A stretch of DNA of 35,357 nucleotides, taken from an uncultured Clostridia bacterium. GTDB taxonomy: Bacteria; Bacillota; Clostridia; Christensenellales; UBA1242. Below are positions 16,480 through 24,868 of this stretch, piece by piece. The position numbers and the translations under genes were made by a program. The notes beneath the pieces are model-generated. The model had not been told where the DNA came from. It worked only from the letters and a program-made list of their open reading frames with translations, and searched no databases. Each line of letters starts with the position of its first letter. Within the stretch, counting starts at the first letter, position 1. The stretch spans positions 1-35,357 of the forward strand of contig CALVOK010000051.1 in assembly GCA_944350275.1 (NCBI GenBank). Direction: 5' to 3'.

Positions 16480-16712
16480 CAAGCCTAACGCTTGGCGATT
16501 GTCCGAACATATTGGTCTTTATACACACTTGTATTCCGCTCTCTTTAATTTAATTTTATTTAAAGTTAGTGGGAGGCGAACCCATGGGTTCGTTTGGGTT
16601 CCCTGAAAATCGATAGATTTTTAGGGTAAAGGCTCCCACCACCAGCACCACAAGCCTAACGCTTGGCGATTGTCCGAATAAGTTATTTTATACATACATT
16701 TGTTCCGCTCTC
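16462..16712 (+). repeat. 46-bp direct repeat of the tRNA 3' end plus hairpin-repeat units
   Basis: 16462-16507 and 16633-16678 are identical over 46 bp, starting in the tRNA T arm and running through CCA into the dispersed hairpin repeat. Two ~63-bp units follow the two copies (16480-16543 and 16651-16712), each with hairpin CAAGC-CTAAC-GCTTG, in the tRNA orientation. Between them is a folded module: GTGGGAG (16569-16575) pairs with CTCCCAC (16633-16639) and encloses CGAACC-CATG-GGTTCG (16577-16592) and an 11-bp hairpin with loop GATA (16601-16626, one G-T). No gene is seen from here to 16890; 16713-16854 is AT-rich without a clear feature. Confidence 0.85.
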
Positions 16713-16854
16713 TATGTGAGGGTTATTTTTGTTTGTACTCTTATCTCTTATTTTTTCGTTCTTCACTTTTCTTCCCTCGGATTATTTTTGAAATAAAGAA
16801 ATAAAAACGAAAAAAGAAAAGTTGTGGTTTTATTTATAAAAAACTATAAATAAT

Positions 16855-16883
16855 TTGTAAATTTTAAATTCTATTGCTATACT
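16855..16883 (+). promoter_or_regulatory. Phosphoesterase promoter placed for a leaderless transcript
   Basis: TTGTAA (16855-16860), 17 bases and TATACT (16878-16883) are followed by seven bases and the ATG at 16891, with no ribosome binding site. Confidence 0.7.
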
Positions 16884-16890
16884 CTTAATT

Positions 16891-17493
16891 ATGAGATATT
16901 TTACAAGTGATATTCATTTTGGTAGTACCACAATACTTAAAAGAGAAATGAGACCTTTTAAATCACCAGAGCAGTTTGCCAAATTTTTCATTAAAAAAGT
17001 CAACAAAACTGCAAAAAAGGATGATTTTATTTTTGTCATAGGCGATTTTTTCAATTGCAATTCCCCAAACAACAATTCCTTTCTAAAATCAATAAACTAT
17101 GTCAAAAGAATTAAGGCAAAAGTCATTTTGATATGCGGAAATAATGAAGAGCGAATAATTCATACCTTTTTTAATGACAACTTTCAAGATTTTAAAAAAT
17201 ATTGCCTAGAACATGGTTTTTATGACGTAGTAAAAGACTTAGATATTAAACTTGGTGATAGAAAAATTTATTTAACACACTTGCCAAGCAACTGCCAAAA
17301 AGATAAGATAAATTTATTTGGTCATGTGCATAGAGCAGGTGGTTTATACTCCCCTCTTGGCTTTAATGTCGGATGCGACTTAAATTACTATAATCTTTAC
17401 AGTGACAAGGATATTGAGTTTCTTATTTCTCAAAAGGAAAGGTATTGGAACGATGATGCCGAATTAAACTTAAAATATTTTAAAGATTTCTAA
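16891..17493 (+). CDS. Calcineurin-like metallophosphoesterase
   Basis: This 200-residue cytoplasmic enzyme has the metallophosphoesterase motifs in order: DIHFG (D7, H9), GDFFN, GNNEE (in place of GNHE/D), THLP and GHVH. These bind two metal ions. The set resembles small phage- and bacterium-encoded phosphoesterases with the T.DIHFGH start; the substrate (cyclic nucleotide, phosphoester or protein phosphate) cannot be told. The start MRYFTSDIHFG is typical for the family and comes seven bases after a TATACT box, so the mRNA is predicted to be leaderless. It is monocistronic. Confidence 0.88.
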   Translation: MRYFTSDIHFGSTTILKREMRPFKSPEQFAKFFIKKVNKTAKKDDFIFVIGDFFNCNSPNNNSFLKSINYVKRIKAKVILICGNNEERIIHTFFNDNFQDFKKYCLEHGFYDVVKDLDIKLGDRKIYLTHLPSNCQKDKINLFGHVHRAGGLYSPLGFNVGCDLNYYNLYSDKDIEFLISQKERYWNDDAELNLKYFKDF

Positions 17494-17581
17494 ACATATT
17501 GCTAAACTTGTTAATAATGACAAAAAGTCATTTATCATTCATAATAAATCTCGTTTGAAAAAATGTTATTAAATAAAAATA

Positions 17582-17652
17582 GCCCAGCAATTGCTGGGCA
17601 AAACAAAAACCCAGCATAACAAAAAACACTTTCGTTTTTTGGAACGCTGGGT
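17582..17652 (-). terminator. Tandem CCCAGC hairpins ending the lexA operon
   Basis: Read on minus, ACCCAGC (17646-17652) pairs with GCTGGGT (17609-17615) around an inner CAAAAAAC/GTTTTTTG hairpin and is followed by TTTTG. Then GCCCAGC-AATT-GCTGGGC (17582-17599) is followed by a T-rich run. The four arms are nearly interchangeable, so several pairings compete. The remainder of 17494-17814 is AT-rich with no gene seen. Confidence 0.65.
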
Positions 17653-17814
17653 CCGCTATAAAAACTATTTTTTCAGGTAAAATCTTAATTTTTACCTTTT
17701 TTTATTTTATTTTTGCATTTTTTCTTTATTTTTTCTTTATTTTTTATACTTTTTATTAAATTTTGATTATTTGTTTAATAATTCCTTGTTATATATTTTT
17801 AAATATTTAACTTT

Positions 17815-18003
17815 TTATTCTTTAAACTCCATTACAATAAAAACCTCATTTTTGCATTTTTGACATTTCATATTGTGTATAAATCTCTTTTTCTTGCTGT
17901 TTCGAGGAGCATTGATTAGCACTCTACAATCACTTGTGTCGTCTGATGAATTACACTCCCCAAGACATCTACCACAATGCGGGCAAAAAAGTTTTAATTT
18001 CAC
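17815..18003 (-). CDS. Com-like zinc-ribbon protein
   Basis: This 62-residue protein has two Cys pairs (CPHCG at residues 7-10 and CQKC at about 47-50), forming a zinc ribbon like those of Com-type translational regulators of phages. It starts with GTG, seven bases after AAGGAGG. That ribosome binding site overlaps the lexA stop codon (TAAGGAGG), so it is translated from the lexA transcript and should be SOS-regulated. Its role is unknown; nucleic-acid binding is an inference from the fold. Confidence 0.7.
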   Translation of the reverse strand: MKLKLFCPHCGRCLGECNSSDDTSDCRVLINAPRNSKKKRFIHNMKCQKCKNEVFIVMEFKE

Positions 18004-18015
18004 AAAATTGCCTCC

Positions 18016-18612
18016 TTATAGACTATGAATGTATTGTTTGACAACTCCTAAAATTTTAACATCTTTTGTAATTATATCGTCATATTTAGTATTTTCTGGA
18101 TGCAATACCACATGGTCTTTTTTCTTATAAAACCTCTTAACTGTTGCCGAGTCATCAAGCAAGGCTACTACAATTTCGCCATTGTCGGCAGTCTCGCATT
18201 TCTTGACAACCAAGAGGTCACCCTCTCGTATTCCAGCACCCTCCATACTATCTCCTATTGCGTGCAACAAGAACAGGTTGTCCTTGCCAAAAATATCAGT
18301 AGGTAGACGATATATAGTTTCTATATTTTCCTCAGCAAAGATAGGCTCTCCGCATCGCACCTGACCAACCAGTGGGGCTAATACCGATTGGCTAAGGTTT
18401 ACATTGTAGGAAATATCAATTGTGCCGAGATTATTTTTCTTGATACTCCCCTTGTTTTCTAGCAGACTTACATAGCGACTTACAAGCGAAAGACTTGAAA
18501 GGTTAAGTCCGCTTTTTATCTCTCTAAAACTTGGACTTCTACCATTTTCAAGTTGAAACACTTTGATAAATTCAAGGATGTTTTCTTCTGTCCTTTCGCT
18601 TAACTGTTTCAC
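18016..18612 (-). CDS. lexA: LexA SOS repressor
   Basis: This 198-residue repressor has an N-terminal winged helix (about 1-65, with SPSFREIKSGLNLSSLSLVSRYV as the recognition region) and a C-terminal S24 autoprotease domain. The catalytic Ser122 lies in IGDSMEGAGI and Lys159 in ATVKRF. The scissile bond is Cys87-Gly88 (QVRCGEP), where many LexA proteins have Ala-Gly; Cys-Gly is known in UmuD. RecA-stimulated self-cleavage should derepress the regulon. The start is GTG after AGGGAGGAG. An inverted repeat lies just downstream of its own -10 box, indicating autoregulation. A zinc-ribbon gene follows in the operon. Confidence 0.93.
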   Translation of the reverse strand: MKQLSERTEENILEFIKVFQLENGRSPSFREIKSGLNLSSLSLVSRYVSLLENKGSIKKNNLGTIDISYNVNLSQSVLAPLVGQVRCGEPIFAEENIETIYRLPTDIFGKDNLFLLHAIGDSMEGAGIREGDLLVVKKCETADNGEIVVALLDDSATVKRFYKKKDHVVLHPENTKYDDIITKDVKILGVVKQYIHSL

Positions 18613-18631
18613 TACTCCTCCCTTTGCCTAT

Positions 18632-18652
18632 AAAAGAACATTGCGTTCTTTT
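18632..18652. promoter_or_regulatory. LexA operator (SOS box) at the lexA start site
   Basis: GAAC-ATTGC-GTTC (18636-18648), extended by four more matching bases on each side (AAAA/TTTT), gives 8-bp arms. The half-sites match the Gram-positive LexA box, but the spacer is five bases rather than the four of the Bacillus subtilis CGAAC-N4-GTTCG box. It lies just downstream of the -10 element. Confidence 0.75.
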
Positions 18653-18660
18653 ACGAAACT

Positions 18661-18689
18661 ATTATAACAAGTCAATTTTCAAAAATCAA
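18661..18689 (-). promoter_or_regulatory. lexA promoter
   Basis: On minus, TTGATT (18684-18689), 17 bases and TATAAT (18661-18666), with the inverted-repeat operator beginning eight bases downstream. Confidence 0.8.
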
Positions 18690-18865
18690 GTGTTTTTTCA
18701 AAAAAAATTAAAAAATTTTAAATTTATCAAATTCCTTCAATAACAAGTATGTCTTTATGCCACAAAATAAGACTGAAAATTGCCATATATATTAATCAAC
18801 ATATTTTTATAGATAAAAACTATATAAATAGATGTAAAAATTATTTATTAAAAATTGAAATTCGC

Positions 18866-18894
18866 TTTACACAAAAATTTTATTATGTTATATT
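18866..18894 (+). promoter_or_regulatory. degV promoter
   Basis: TTTACA (18866-18871), 17 bases and TATATT (18889-18894), about 30 bases before the start codon, divergent from lexA. Confidence 0.7.
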
Positions 18895-18923
18895 TAAAGT
18901 AACTTGAAAAATATGGAGGAATT

Positions 18924-19769
18924 ATGAAATACAAAATTGTGGCAGATGCTGCCTGTGATATACCTAAGGAATTTATGGATAAATATGATATATCTTTTAT
19001 TCCTATTGAAGTACGTTTTGGCGACGACCTCTACCCTGAGGGACTAGAAACGAGAGAGTTTTATAAAAAACTTGAATCAACTAGCGTTCTACCTAAGACT
19101 TCAATGCCAAATGCATATAAGTTTGAAGATTTTTATAGACCATATGTCAATCAAGAAGATGTGTTTGTTATAACTATTGTTATATCAATGGAGATGAGCC
19201 AAACAAAAATTCAAGCACAAATGGCTGCCGAAAATCTAGGCATGAAAAATGTCTTTATTGAAGAGAGCGGTGCGGCTACACTTGCACAAGGGGCAATAAT
19301 TATCGAACTATGCAAGTTTATGGAAAAGGAAAATGATATTGAGAAGATCAAGGAAGAATTTTACCGCTTAAAGAGAAATGTTCACCTGTATGCAATCATA
19401 AATGATTTAAAATACCTCAAAAATTCTGGTAGACTTTCATCTACAAGTGCTGTCGTTGGCTCACTTTTAAATGTTAAACCTATCATTTCCCTGCAAGGCG
19501 GAAAGGTTGTTAACATTGCTAAATGTGTAGGAACGGCAAAAGCCGAAAGTTTCCTTTTAAACAAAATTGAAAATGTGGACTCATCAAGGTATTTCTATAT
19601 TGCCCATACTGACTATATCGAGGCTGCCGAAAAATTAAGAGATAAGGTAAGAACAAAAATCGACCCTAGTCAAGAGATTGTTATCGGCGAAATTGGTTGT
19701 GTGGTTGGCTGTCATGTCGGTGCTAAGTGTTATGCACTTGGATACTTTTCAAATGATACAGAAAAGTAA
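18924..19769 (+). CDS. DegV family fatty-acid-binding protein
   Basis: This 281-residue cytosolic protein of the DegV/FakB family binds fatty acids and, with FakA kinase, presents them for phosphorylation. The start KYKIVADAACDIPKEF, the TSMPN motif, the LKYLKNSGRLSS motif and the C-terminal IGCVVGCHVG segment are family hallmarks. GGAGG precedes the ATG by four bases. It has its own promoter and terminator. No FakA-type kinase gene is in the window. Confidence 0.93.
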   Translation: MKYKIVADAACDIPKEFMDKYDISFIPIEVRFGDDLYPEGLETREFYKKLESTSVLPKTSMPNAYKFEDFYRPYVNQEDVFVITIVISMEMSQTKIQAQMAAENLGMKNVFIEESGAATLAQGAIIIELCKFMEKENDIEKIKEEFYRLKRNVHLYAIINDLKYLKNSGRLSSTSAVVGSLLNVKPIISLQGGKVVNIAKCVGTAKAESFLLNKIENVDSSRYFYIAHTDYIEAAEKLRDKVRTKIDPSQEIVIGEIGCVVGCHVGAKCYALGYFSNDTEK

Positions 19770-19873
19770 ATTGTATCTTTAAAAAATTATTATTAACTTT
19801 TTACTTAAATGGGAATTAATTATAAACTTTTAACCGTCTATAATAAATTCAACTCCATCAAACATAAAAATAG

Positions 19874-19909
19874 AAACACCTTATCAGCATTTAAGTTTAA
19901 GGTGTTTTT
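19874..19909 (+). terminator. degV terminator
   Basis: AAACACCTTA (19874-19883) pairs with TAAGGTGTTT (19898-19907) and is followed by a T-run. Confidence 0.85.
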
Positions 19910-19946
19910 CTTTGTCAAAAATTTGTAAAAAGTTTTCTATTCGGTA

Positions 19947-19975
19947 TTGACAAGCGGTCTCAAGTGTGATAAAAT
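19947..19975 (+). promoter_or_regulatory. Promoter of the DUF4116-like gene
   Basis: TTGACA (19947-19952), 17 bases and TAAAAT (19970-19975), 21 bases before the chosen ATG. Confidence 0.75.
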
Positions 19976-19995
19976 TTACCCATAAGGAGAAGAAA

Positions 19996-20691
19996 ATGAT
20001 TTTTGGAAGAAATATTATAATAAAAATGATTGAGAATGATAAGATACAATTTAAGTCATTGCCTGCAAAGTATAGAGCAGATATAAGAATTGCCTATTGG
20101 GCAGTTTACCATGACGGTCTAAACCTTGAATATGTTGCAGATAAATTTAAAAATTATGATACAATAGTTCAAGCAGCAGTGCAAAATAATCCTTACGCTA
20201 TTAAGTTCGCTCACAGTGACTGTTTCAGCGACTTAGTTATTGCTACAAATGTACTGAATAAGGTTGAAAACCCTATTGAGTTTGTAGATATTGCTTGCCG
20301 TTGTGCATATAAACACCCTGAAATTTATAAGAGACTACCTCTTTGCTATTTTGAAGAAGAGAACAAAGAACATCTCAAAAAAATACATGCCGCAATTATG
20401 AAAGGGATAAAAGATAGAGTCGGCAAAAAGGTTACAAAAGAAGATGAAAAATATGCAACCAATGTTATTGAAATGATAAAATCAATAGGAAAAAGTAAAA
20501 GAAGGTTGCTTGCAATAGAAAAGAACGAACAAGAAACAGCAAAACTCCTTGCAAAAGCAGAAGAAGAGAAAAAATATGAATACTTTAATATTATAGAAAA
20601 AAGTTTTAATAGTATTAATGAAGATGACAACGGAAAAACTACCGCCAGTCAAAACTCAAACATCGACATTGACGAAAGCGAAAAAGAGTAA
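19996..20691 (+). CDS. DUF4116-like helical repeat protein
   Basis: This 231-residue soluble protein has two helical repeats with the DUF4116 pattern (YWAVYHDGLNLEYVADKFKN and AAVQNNPYAIKFAHSDCF, about residues 37-90), then a charged helical region and an acidic C-terminal tail (NIDIDESEKE). Function of the family is unknown. The start is set at 19996 because AAGGAGAAG lies just upstream and the -10 box is 21 bases before; an in-frame ATG at 19966 falls inside the promoter. Confidence 0.7.
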   Translation: MIFGRNIIIKMIENDKIQFKSLPAKYRADIRIAYWAVYHDGLNLEYVADKFKNYDTIVQAAVQNNPYAIKFAHSDCFSDLVIATNVLNKVENPIEFVDIACRCAYKHPEIYKRLPLCYFEEENKEHLKKIHAAIMKGIKDRVGKKVTKEDEKYATNVIEMIKSIGKSKRRLLAIEKNEQETAKLLAKAEEEKKYEYFNIIEKSFNSINEDDNGKTTASQNSNIDIDESEKE

Positions 20692-20726
20692 GTAAAAAAA
20701 TTACTGAAAAATAGTTGAAAATAACT

Positions 20727-20791
20727 TAAAAAAATTTAAAAAAATTTAAAAAATTAAAATAATTAAAATAATTAAAATAATTTAAAATAAT
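20727..20791. repeat. Low-complexity AT tandem repeat
   Basis: Two runs with a 10-base period, AAAAAAATTT then AATTAAAATA, between the DUF4116-like gene and its terminator. Probably slippage-derived. Confidence 0.7.
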
Positions 20792-20804
20792 CAATATTAA
20801 AACA

Positions 20805-20844
20805 AAAAACTCTACTTTAAAAACAAAATTAAAGTAGAGTTTTT
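20805..20844. terminator. Terminator after the DUF4116-like gene
   Basis: AAAAACTCTACTTTAA (20805-20820) pairs perfectly over 16 bp with TTAAAGTAGAGTTTTT (20829-20844) with an 8-base loop. It may also end the convergent DUF2238-like gene. Confidence 0.88.
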
Positions 20845-20982
20845 ATTTATGTATTTAAATTTATGCTATATAATTAAAAATATTATTTAAAATTGCTTTA
20901 AACTTTTTTATAAATCAGAAATATTATTTTAAATAAAAAAGTAAATTTTAAGCAACAATTAATTTTTTAAAAGAAAATTCAG

Positions 20983-21899
20983 TTATTTTTCATCTTTTTC
21001 TTGGTTTTTTGTATTATTTTTGTGTTTTTCTTCTGTGTTATCAATATTCTCGTTATCTTCTTCTAAGTTTTCGTTTGTATCAATTTTCTCATTTATTGAA
21101 TTATCTTCATTTTATTGTGTCTTTTTTCGTTTTTTGACGCATCTAGCAATAGCACATTTTTATTATAAGGTCTCTCTATTGTCTCCCCTTTTGCAAGTTC
21201 CTCTTCAAAAACTCTTACGCCTAGCGAGCGAGGACAATATTTCCCTAAGAGGTAGTGCAAGCAAAAGACAATTCCGCCACCAAAGTTACATAGTATATCA
21301 ATCATAGTATCGGTTACAAGAGGTGCATTATAGCCTTCTATAAAGTCTCCTTGCGAGGTTTGACCGAGGCAATTGTCTGCAAACCATTCAAGAAGTTCCC
21401 AAATAAGTTCGCACGCCATGATAAAACAGAAACAAAAGATAATGACAGTCCAGATATTTAAACTGCTATATTTATTAAGTCTTGCAATAACAAATATGCC
21501 AAGAAGAGCGAAGACATATCCAGCCAATATGTGAACAACAATGTCAAACCAATTTGTCAAATTGTATAGGTCAAGCACGCATCCCATAAAGCCATCCAAA
21601 AGTATATAAATTCTGTACAGAGAAAAACCACATTTGAAAACCTATGTCTAAAAATATACTCGATAAGTAATGGTGCAAGTACCAGGGGCACCTATCCCAA
21701 AACTTGCAAAAAGACGGTCATCTCGTCCGACCGCAATATAATAAAATCCAAACACCAAGCAGGCAACAAACTGGACGAGCATTATTGTCAAATTTATCAC
21801 TCTAAAAATTTTATCATTCTTTGAAAGTTCTCTAAATTTTATCCATTTTCCCTTTTTTAATATTTTATCCAATTTATTATATTTTTGTTGATTTTTCAT
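20983..21899 (-). pseudogene. Frameshifted DUF2238/YjdF-like membrane protein gene
   Basis: Three segments in different frames join into one polytopic membrane protein. 21899 to about 21690 gives a lysine-rich start, one span and RDDRLFASFGIG. From there to about 21590 the shifted frame reads VPLVLAPLLIEYIFRHRF and CTEFIYFWMALWD. Back in the first frame come LDLYNLTNWFDIVVHILAGYV, the family-like ELIWELLEWF and DTMIDILCNFGG. Near 21100 a third shift opens an acidic tail ending at 20983 (EDNSINEKIDTNENLEEDNE). Three shifts imply a decayed gene or sequence errors; the middle one restores the first frame, so the shifts at about 21690 and 21590 compensate. It lies 29 bp downstream of valS on the same strand with no clear ribosome binding site. 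Function unknown. Confidence 0.7.
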
Positions 21900-21928
21900 A
21901 TTTTTACTGTTTTTAATTACAAATCAAT

Positions 21929-24526
21929 CTACAAACTTTTAAGTTCGCTCTCCATTTTTTCAAGTAGTGCTCTATTCTTTTCAAGTTTGTCTTTTTCAAT
22001 TTCTACAAGAGATTTTGGCGCTTTTGAAATAAAGCCTTGATTTGCAAGCATTTTCTCTGAACGGCTAACCTCAAACTTTAACTTTTCAATCTCTTTTTCT
22101 ATTCTCTCCCTCTCCTTTTCGCTGTCTACAAGTTGACCAATAGGAAGATAGATTTTGACATTTTCGCATATAATTTTGCTACATTTTTCGGTTGGCTCTT
22201 CTTTTACAATTTGGCAAACCTCTCCCCCAGCAAGTTTAGCAATCTCGTCAAGGTTTTCCTCAATCAGCCTATCACCCCTTTCAATTTCAACATTGATGGT
22301 TATTTTTTTATTGTCTGGCACATTAAACTCCGCCCTAGCGTTTCTGATTGCTCTTATTATATTGATAACCCTCTCAAAATTGTTTTTAAGTCCTCTTGCC
22401 TCCACCTTTTTAGGAAACTCTGCATACATGATAGTCTCCTCATGCGACGGAAGTTCTTGATAGATATATTCTGTAACAAAAGGTATAAAAGGATGGAATA
22501 CTTTTAAAAGGTTTGATAGTACATAATAAAGCACGTTTTGAGTTGTCTGTTTTCTCTCTTTTTCGCCATCATACAGGTCAACCTTGCTAAGTTCAATATA
22601 CCAATCACAGAATTTTGATACTGTAAACTCAATTAGATTGCTTGTTGCTACACCAAAAGCGTATTTATCTATGTTTTTATTGACCGATTTAATAAGTCTG
22701 TCAAGTTCACTCAGTATCCACTTATCTTTTTCTTGCAATACAAGCCTATCAATAGGTTTAATTTCAATATCTTTGATATTTTGAAGAACAAATTTACTTG
22801 CGTTATAAAGTTTATTTATGAAAATCTTTGCCTCTTTTGCCTTTTCTTCGCCATACTTGATGTCCGTTCCTGCACTCATTCCGTTGATAAGGCTAAGCCT
22901 AAGTGCATCCGCACCATATTTATTAATCATATCAATAGGGTCAACGCCATTGCCGAGATGTTTTGACATCTTAACCCCATGAATATCCCTAACAAGTCCA
23001 TGGATGACAACATCTTTAAATGGCACATCTCCCATAAACTTTATGCCAGAGAAAACCATTTTTGACACCCAAAAAGTTATAATATCATAACCTGTTACAA
23101 GAGCAGAGGTTGGATAGTAGTATTTTAGGTCGTCGGTCTCGTTTGGATAGCCAAGTGTTGAGAATGGCCAAAGAGCAGATGAGAACCATGTATCAAGCAC
23201 ATCATTATCTTGCGTCAAATTTGTATCGCCACAGACCTCGCACTTAGTTGGATATTTCTCACACGCAAAAGTATGCCCATGTGAGCAGGTAAACACAGGT
23301 ATTCGGTGCCCTAGCCAAATTTGACGAGAAATACACCAGTCTTGTATATTTTCAAGCCAATTTAGATAGGTCTTTTCATATCTCTTTGGATGAAAGTTGA
23401 GTTTGCCAGTCTTTACCGCCTCAATAGCAGGACGAGCAAGGTCTTTCATCTTGACAAACCACTGAGTTGAAATTCTAGGTTCGGTAAATGAGCCACATCT
23501 CTCACAAGTTCCTACCTGATTTTTGTATTTTTCTTTCTTGACGAGGTATCCACCCTCAATAAGAGCCTTTTCAATAAGTGGTCTTGCCTCGATTCTGTCA
23601 AGTCCGGCAAACTGCCCTGCCTCTTTGGTGAGTTTTCCGTCATCGTCAATAACATTGACTATTTCAAGATTATGTCGCAGTCCTACCTCGTAGTCGTTTG
23701 GATCGTGTGCAGGGGTAATCTTAACCGCTCCTGTTCCAAAGCCCATTTCACAGTAGTCATCGGCAATAAGTTTTATCTTTTTATTTACAAGCGGTAAAAT
23801 CAAATCTTTGCCTATCTTGTCTTTAAAACGAGCGTCATTTGGGTTGACCGCCACCGCAGTATCGCCAAAGAGAGTCTCAGGTCTTGTGGTTGCAACAGTT
23901 ACCTCACCACTGCCGTCAGCAAACGGATAGCGAATATACCAAAGATATGTGTTTTGGTCGACATGGACATTCTCGTTGTCTGAGATTGTGGTCTTGCAAC
24001 TTGGACAATAGTTGACAACTCGCTTGCCCTTGTAGATAAGTCCCTCTTTGTAATACTGGCAAAACACATGACGAACCGCCCTGTTTAAATTCTCGTCCAT
24101 AGTAAAGGCAAGTCTCGACCAGTCGCAAGAGATGCCAAGTTTTTTAAGTTGGTCGCAAATAACATGAGTGTATTTTCCATACCACTCCCAACCACGCTTT
24201 AAGAACTCCTCTCGTCCAATGCTTTCCTTGCTTTCTCCATTGCGTTTTAGGTCTTTAACTAGCACCTGCTCGGTGGCAATAGCAGCATGGTCAGTCCCTG
24301 GCACCCAAAGAGTGTTATACCCTTGCATACGCTTTGTCCTTATCAAAATGTCCTGCATAGTGTTGTCAAGTGCATGACCGATATGTGCCTTGCCTGTAAC
24401 ATTGAGCGGTGGCATAACAATTGAGTAATGCTCTCGTCCGTCTGGTTGAGTGGTAAAATAATTTTTATCCATCCATTTTTTGTAAATTTCGCCTTCAAAT
24501 AACTCTGGTGTGTATGATTTGTCCAT
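21929..24526 (-). CDS. valS: Valyl-tRNA synthetase
   Basis: This complete 865-residue class I synthetase charges tRNA-Val. It has PPLNVTGKAHIGHALDNT (HIGH motif near residue 48), the CP1 editing domain (TTRPETLFGDTAVAVNP), two CxxC zinc knuckles, KMSKHLGNG (KMSKS motif with His in place of the second Ser), the anticodon-binding domain and the C-terminal coiled-coil arm that ends the protein. The ATG is preceded by AAAGGAGAG; the 11-base GGAGAGTTTTA occurs twice in the leader. No T-box sequence is recognisable upstream. Confidence 0.97.
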   Translation of the reverse strand: MDKSYTPELFEGEIYKKWMDKNYFTTQPDGREHYSIVMPPLNVTGKAHIGHALDNTMQDILIRTKRMQGYNTLWVPGTDHAAIATEQVLVKDLKRNGESKESIGREEFLKRGWEWYGKYTHVICDQLKKLGISCDWSRLAFTMDENLNRAVRHVFCQYYKEGLIYKGKRVVNYCPSCKTTISDNENVHVDQNTYLWYIRYPFADGSGEVTVATTRPETLFGDTAVAVNPNDARFKDKIGKDLILPLVNKKIKLIADDYCEMGFGTGAVKITPAHDPNDYEVGLRHNLEIVNVIDDDGKLTKEAGQFAGLDRIEARPLIEKALIEGGYLVKKEKYKNQVGTCERCGSFTEPRISTQWFVKMKDLARPAIEAVKTGKLNFHPKRYEKTYLNWLENIQDWCISRQIWLGHRIPVFTCSHGHTFACEKYPTKCEVCGDTNLTQDNDVLDTWFSSALWPFSTLGYPNETDDLKYYYPTSALVTGYDIITFWVSKMVFSGIKFMGDVPFKDVVIHGLVRDIHGVKMSKHLGNGVDPIDMINKYGADALRLSLINGMSAGTDIKYGEEKAKEAKIFINKLYNASKFVLQNIKDIEIKPIDRLVLQEKDKWILSELDRLIKSVNKNIDKYAFGVATSNLIEFTVSKFCDWYIELSKVDLYDGEKERKQTTQNVLYYVLSNLLKVFHPFIPFVTEYIYQELPSHEETIMYAEFPKKVEARGLKNNFERVINIIRAIRNARAEFNVPDNKKITINVEIERGDRLIEENLDEIAKLAGGEVCQIVKEEPTEKCSKIICENVKIYLPIGQLVDSEKERERIEKEIEKLKFEVSRSEKMLANQGFISKAPKSLVEIEKDKLEKNRALLEKMESELKSL

Positions 24527-24634
24527 GTGTAAAACTCTCCTTTAAAACTCTCCGTAAATAAATTTATTTTTTAAATTAATAAAATTAATCTATTTACATT
24601 ATACAACTAAATCTATAATATTTAGATTGCGTTT

Positions 24635-24680
24635 TTAGATTATATTAGATTATATAATTAGATTATATTAGATTATATAA
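24635..24680. repeat. Tandem 23-bp AT-rich duplication upstream of valS
   Basis: Two exact copies (24635-24657 and 24658-24680) made of TTAGATTATA submotifs lie in the divergent valS/LRR intergenic region (24527-24868). Nothing else is seen there but the valS leader and the LRR promoter. Confidence 0.85.
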
Positions 24681-24805
24681 CAAATCTTTTTCAAAAAGCA
24701 AGCAAAATATAGCCACAACATATTAAAGAGAAAACATTTCTATGTGCAGAGAACCACTAAATCTATAAAAGTCAGTATGTTCACACCAAAAACACTCCGC
24801 CACCT

Positions 24806-24834
24806 TGACAAAGATTGTAGAATATGGTAAAATG
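24806..24834 (+). promoter_or_regulatory. Promoter of the LRR-GNAT-like gene
   Basis: TTGACA (24806-24811), 17 bases and TAAAAT (24829-24834), 34 bases before the start codon. Confidence 0.75.
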
Positions 24835-24868
24835 ATTTTGTTAAAAATAAATATTAATTAGGAGAAAT

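Noticed and set aside
16462..16678. Second tRNA-Leu gene downstream
   Set aside because: Only the last 18 bases are duplicated; no D arm, anticodon arm or 5' acceptor strand exists.
19966..19995. Longer start for the DUF4116-like protein
   Set aside because: The upstream ATG overlaps the -10 box and lacks a ribosome binding site; 19996 has AAGGAGAAG.
24527..24868. T-box leader upstream of valS
   Set aside because: No T-box consensus and no terminator/antiterminator pair; only AT-rich repeats.
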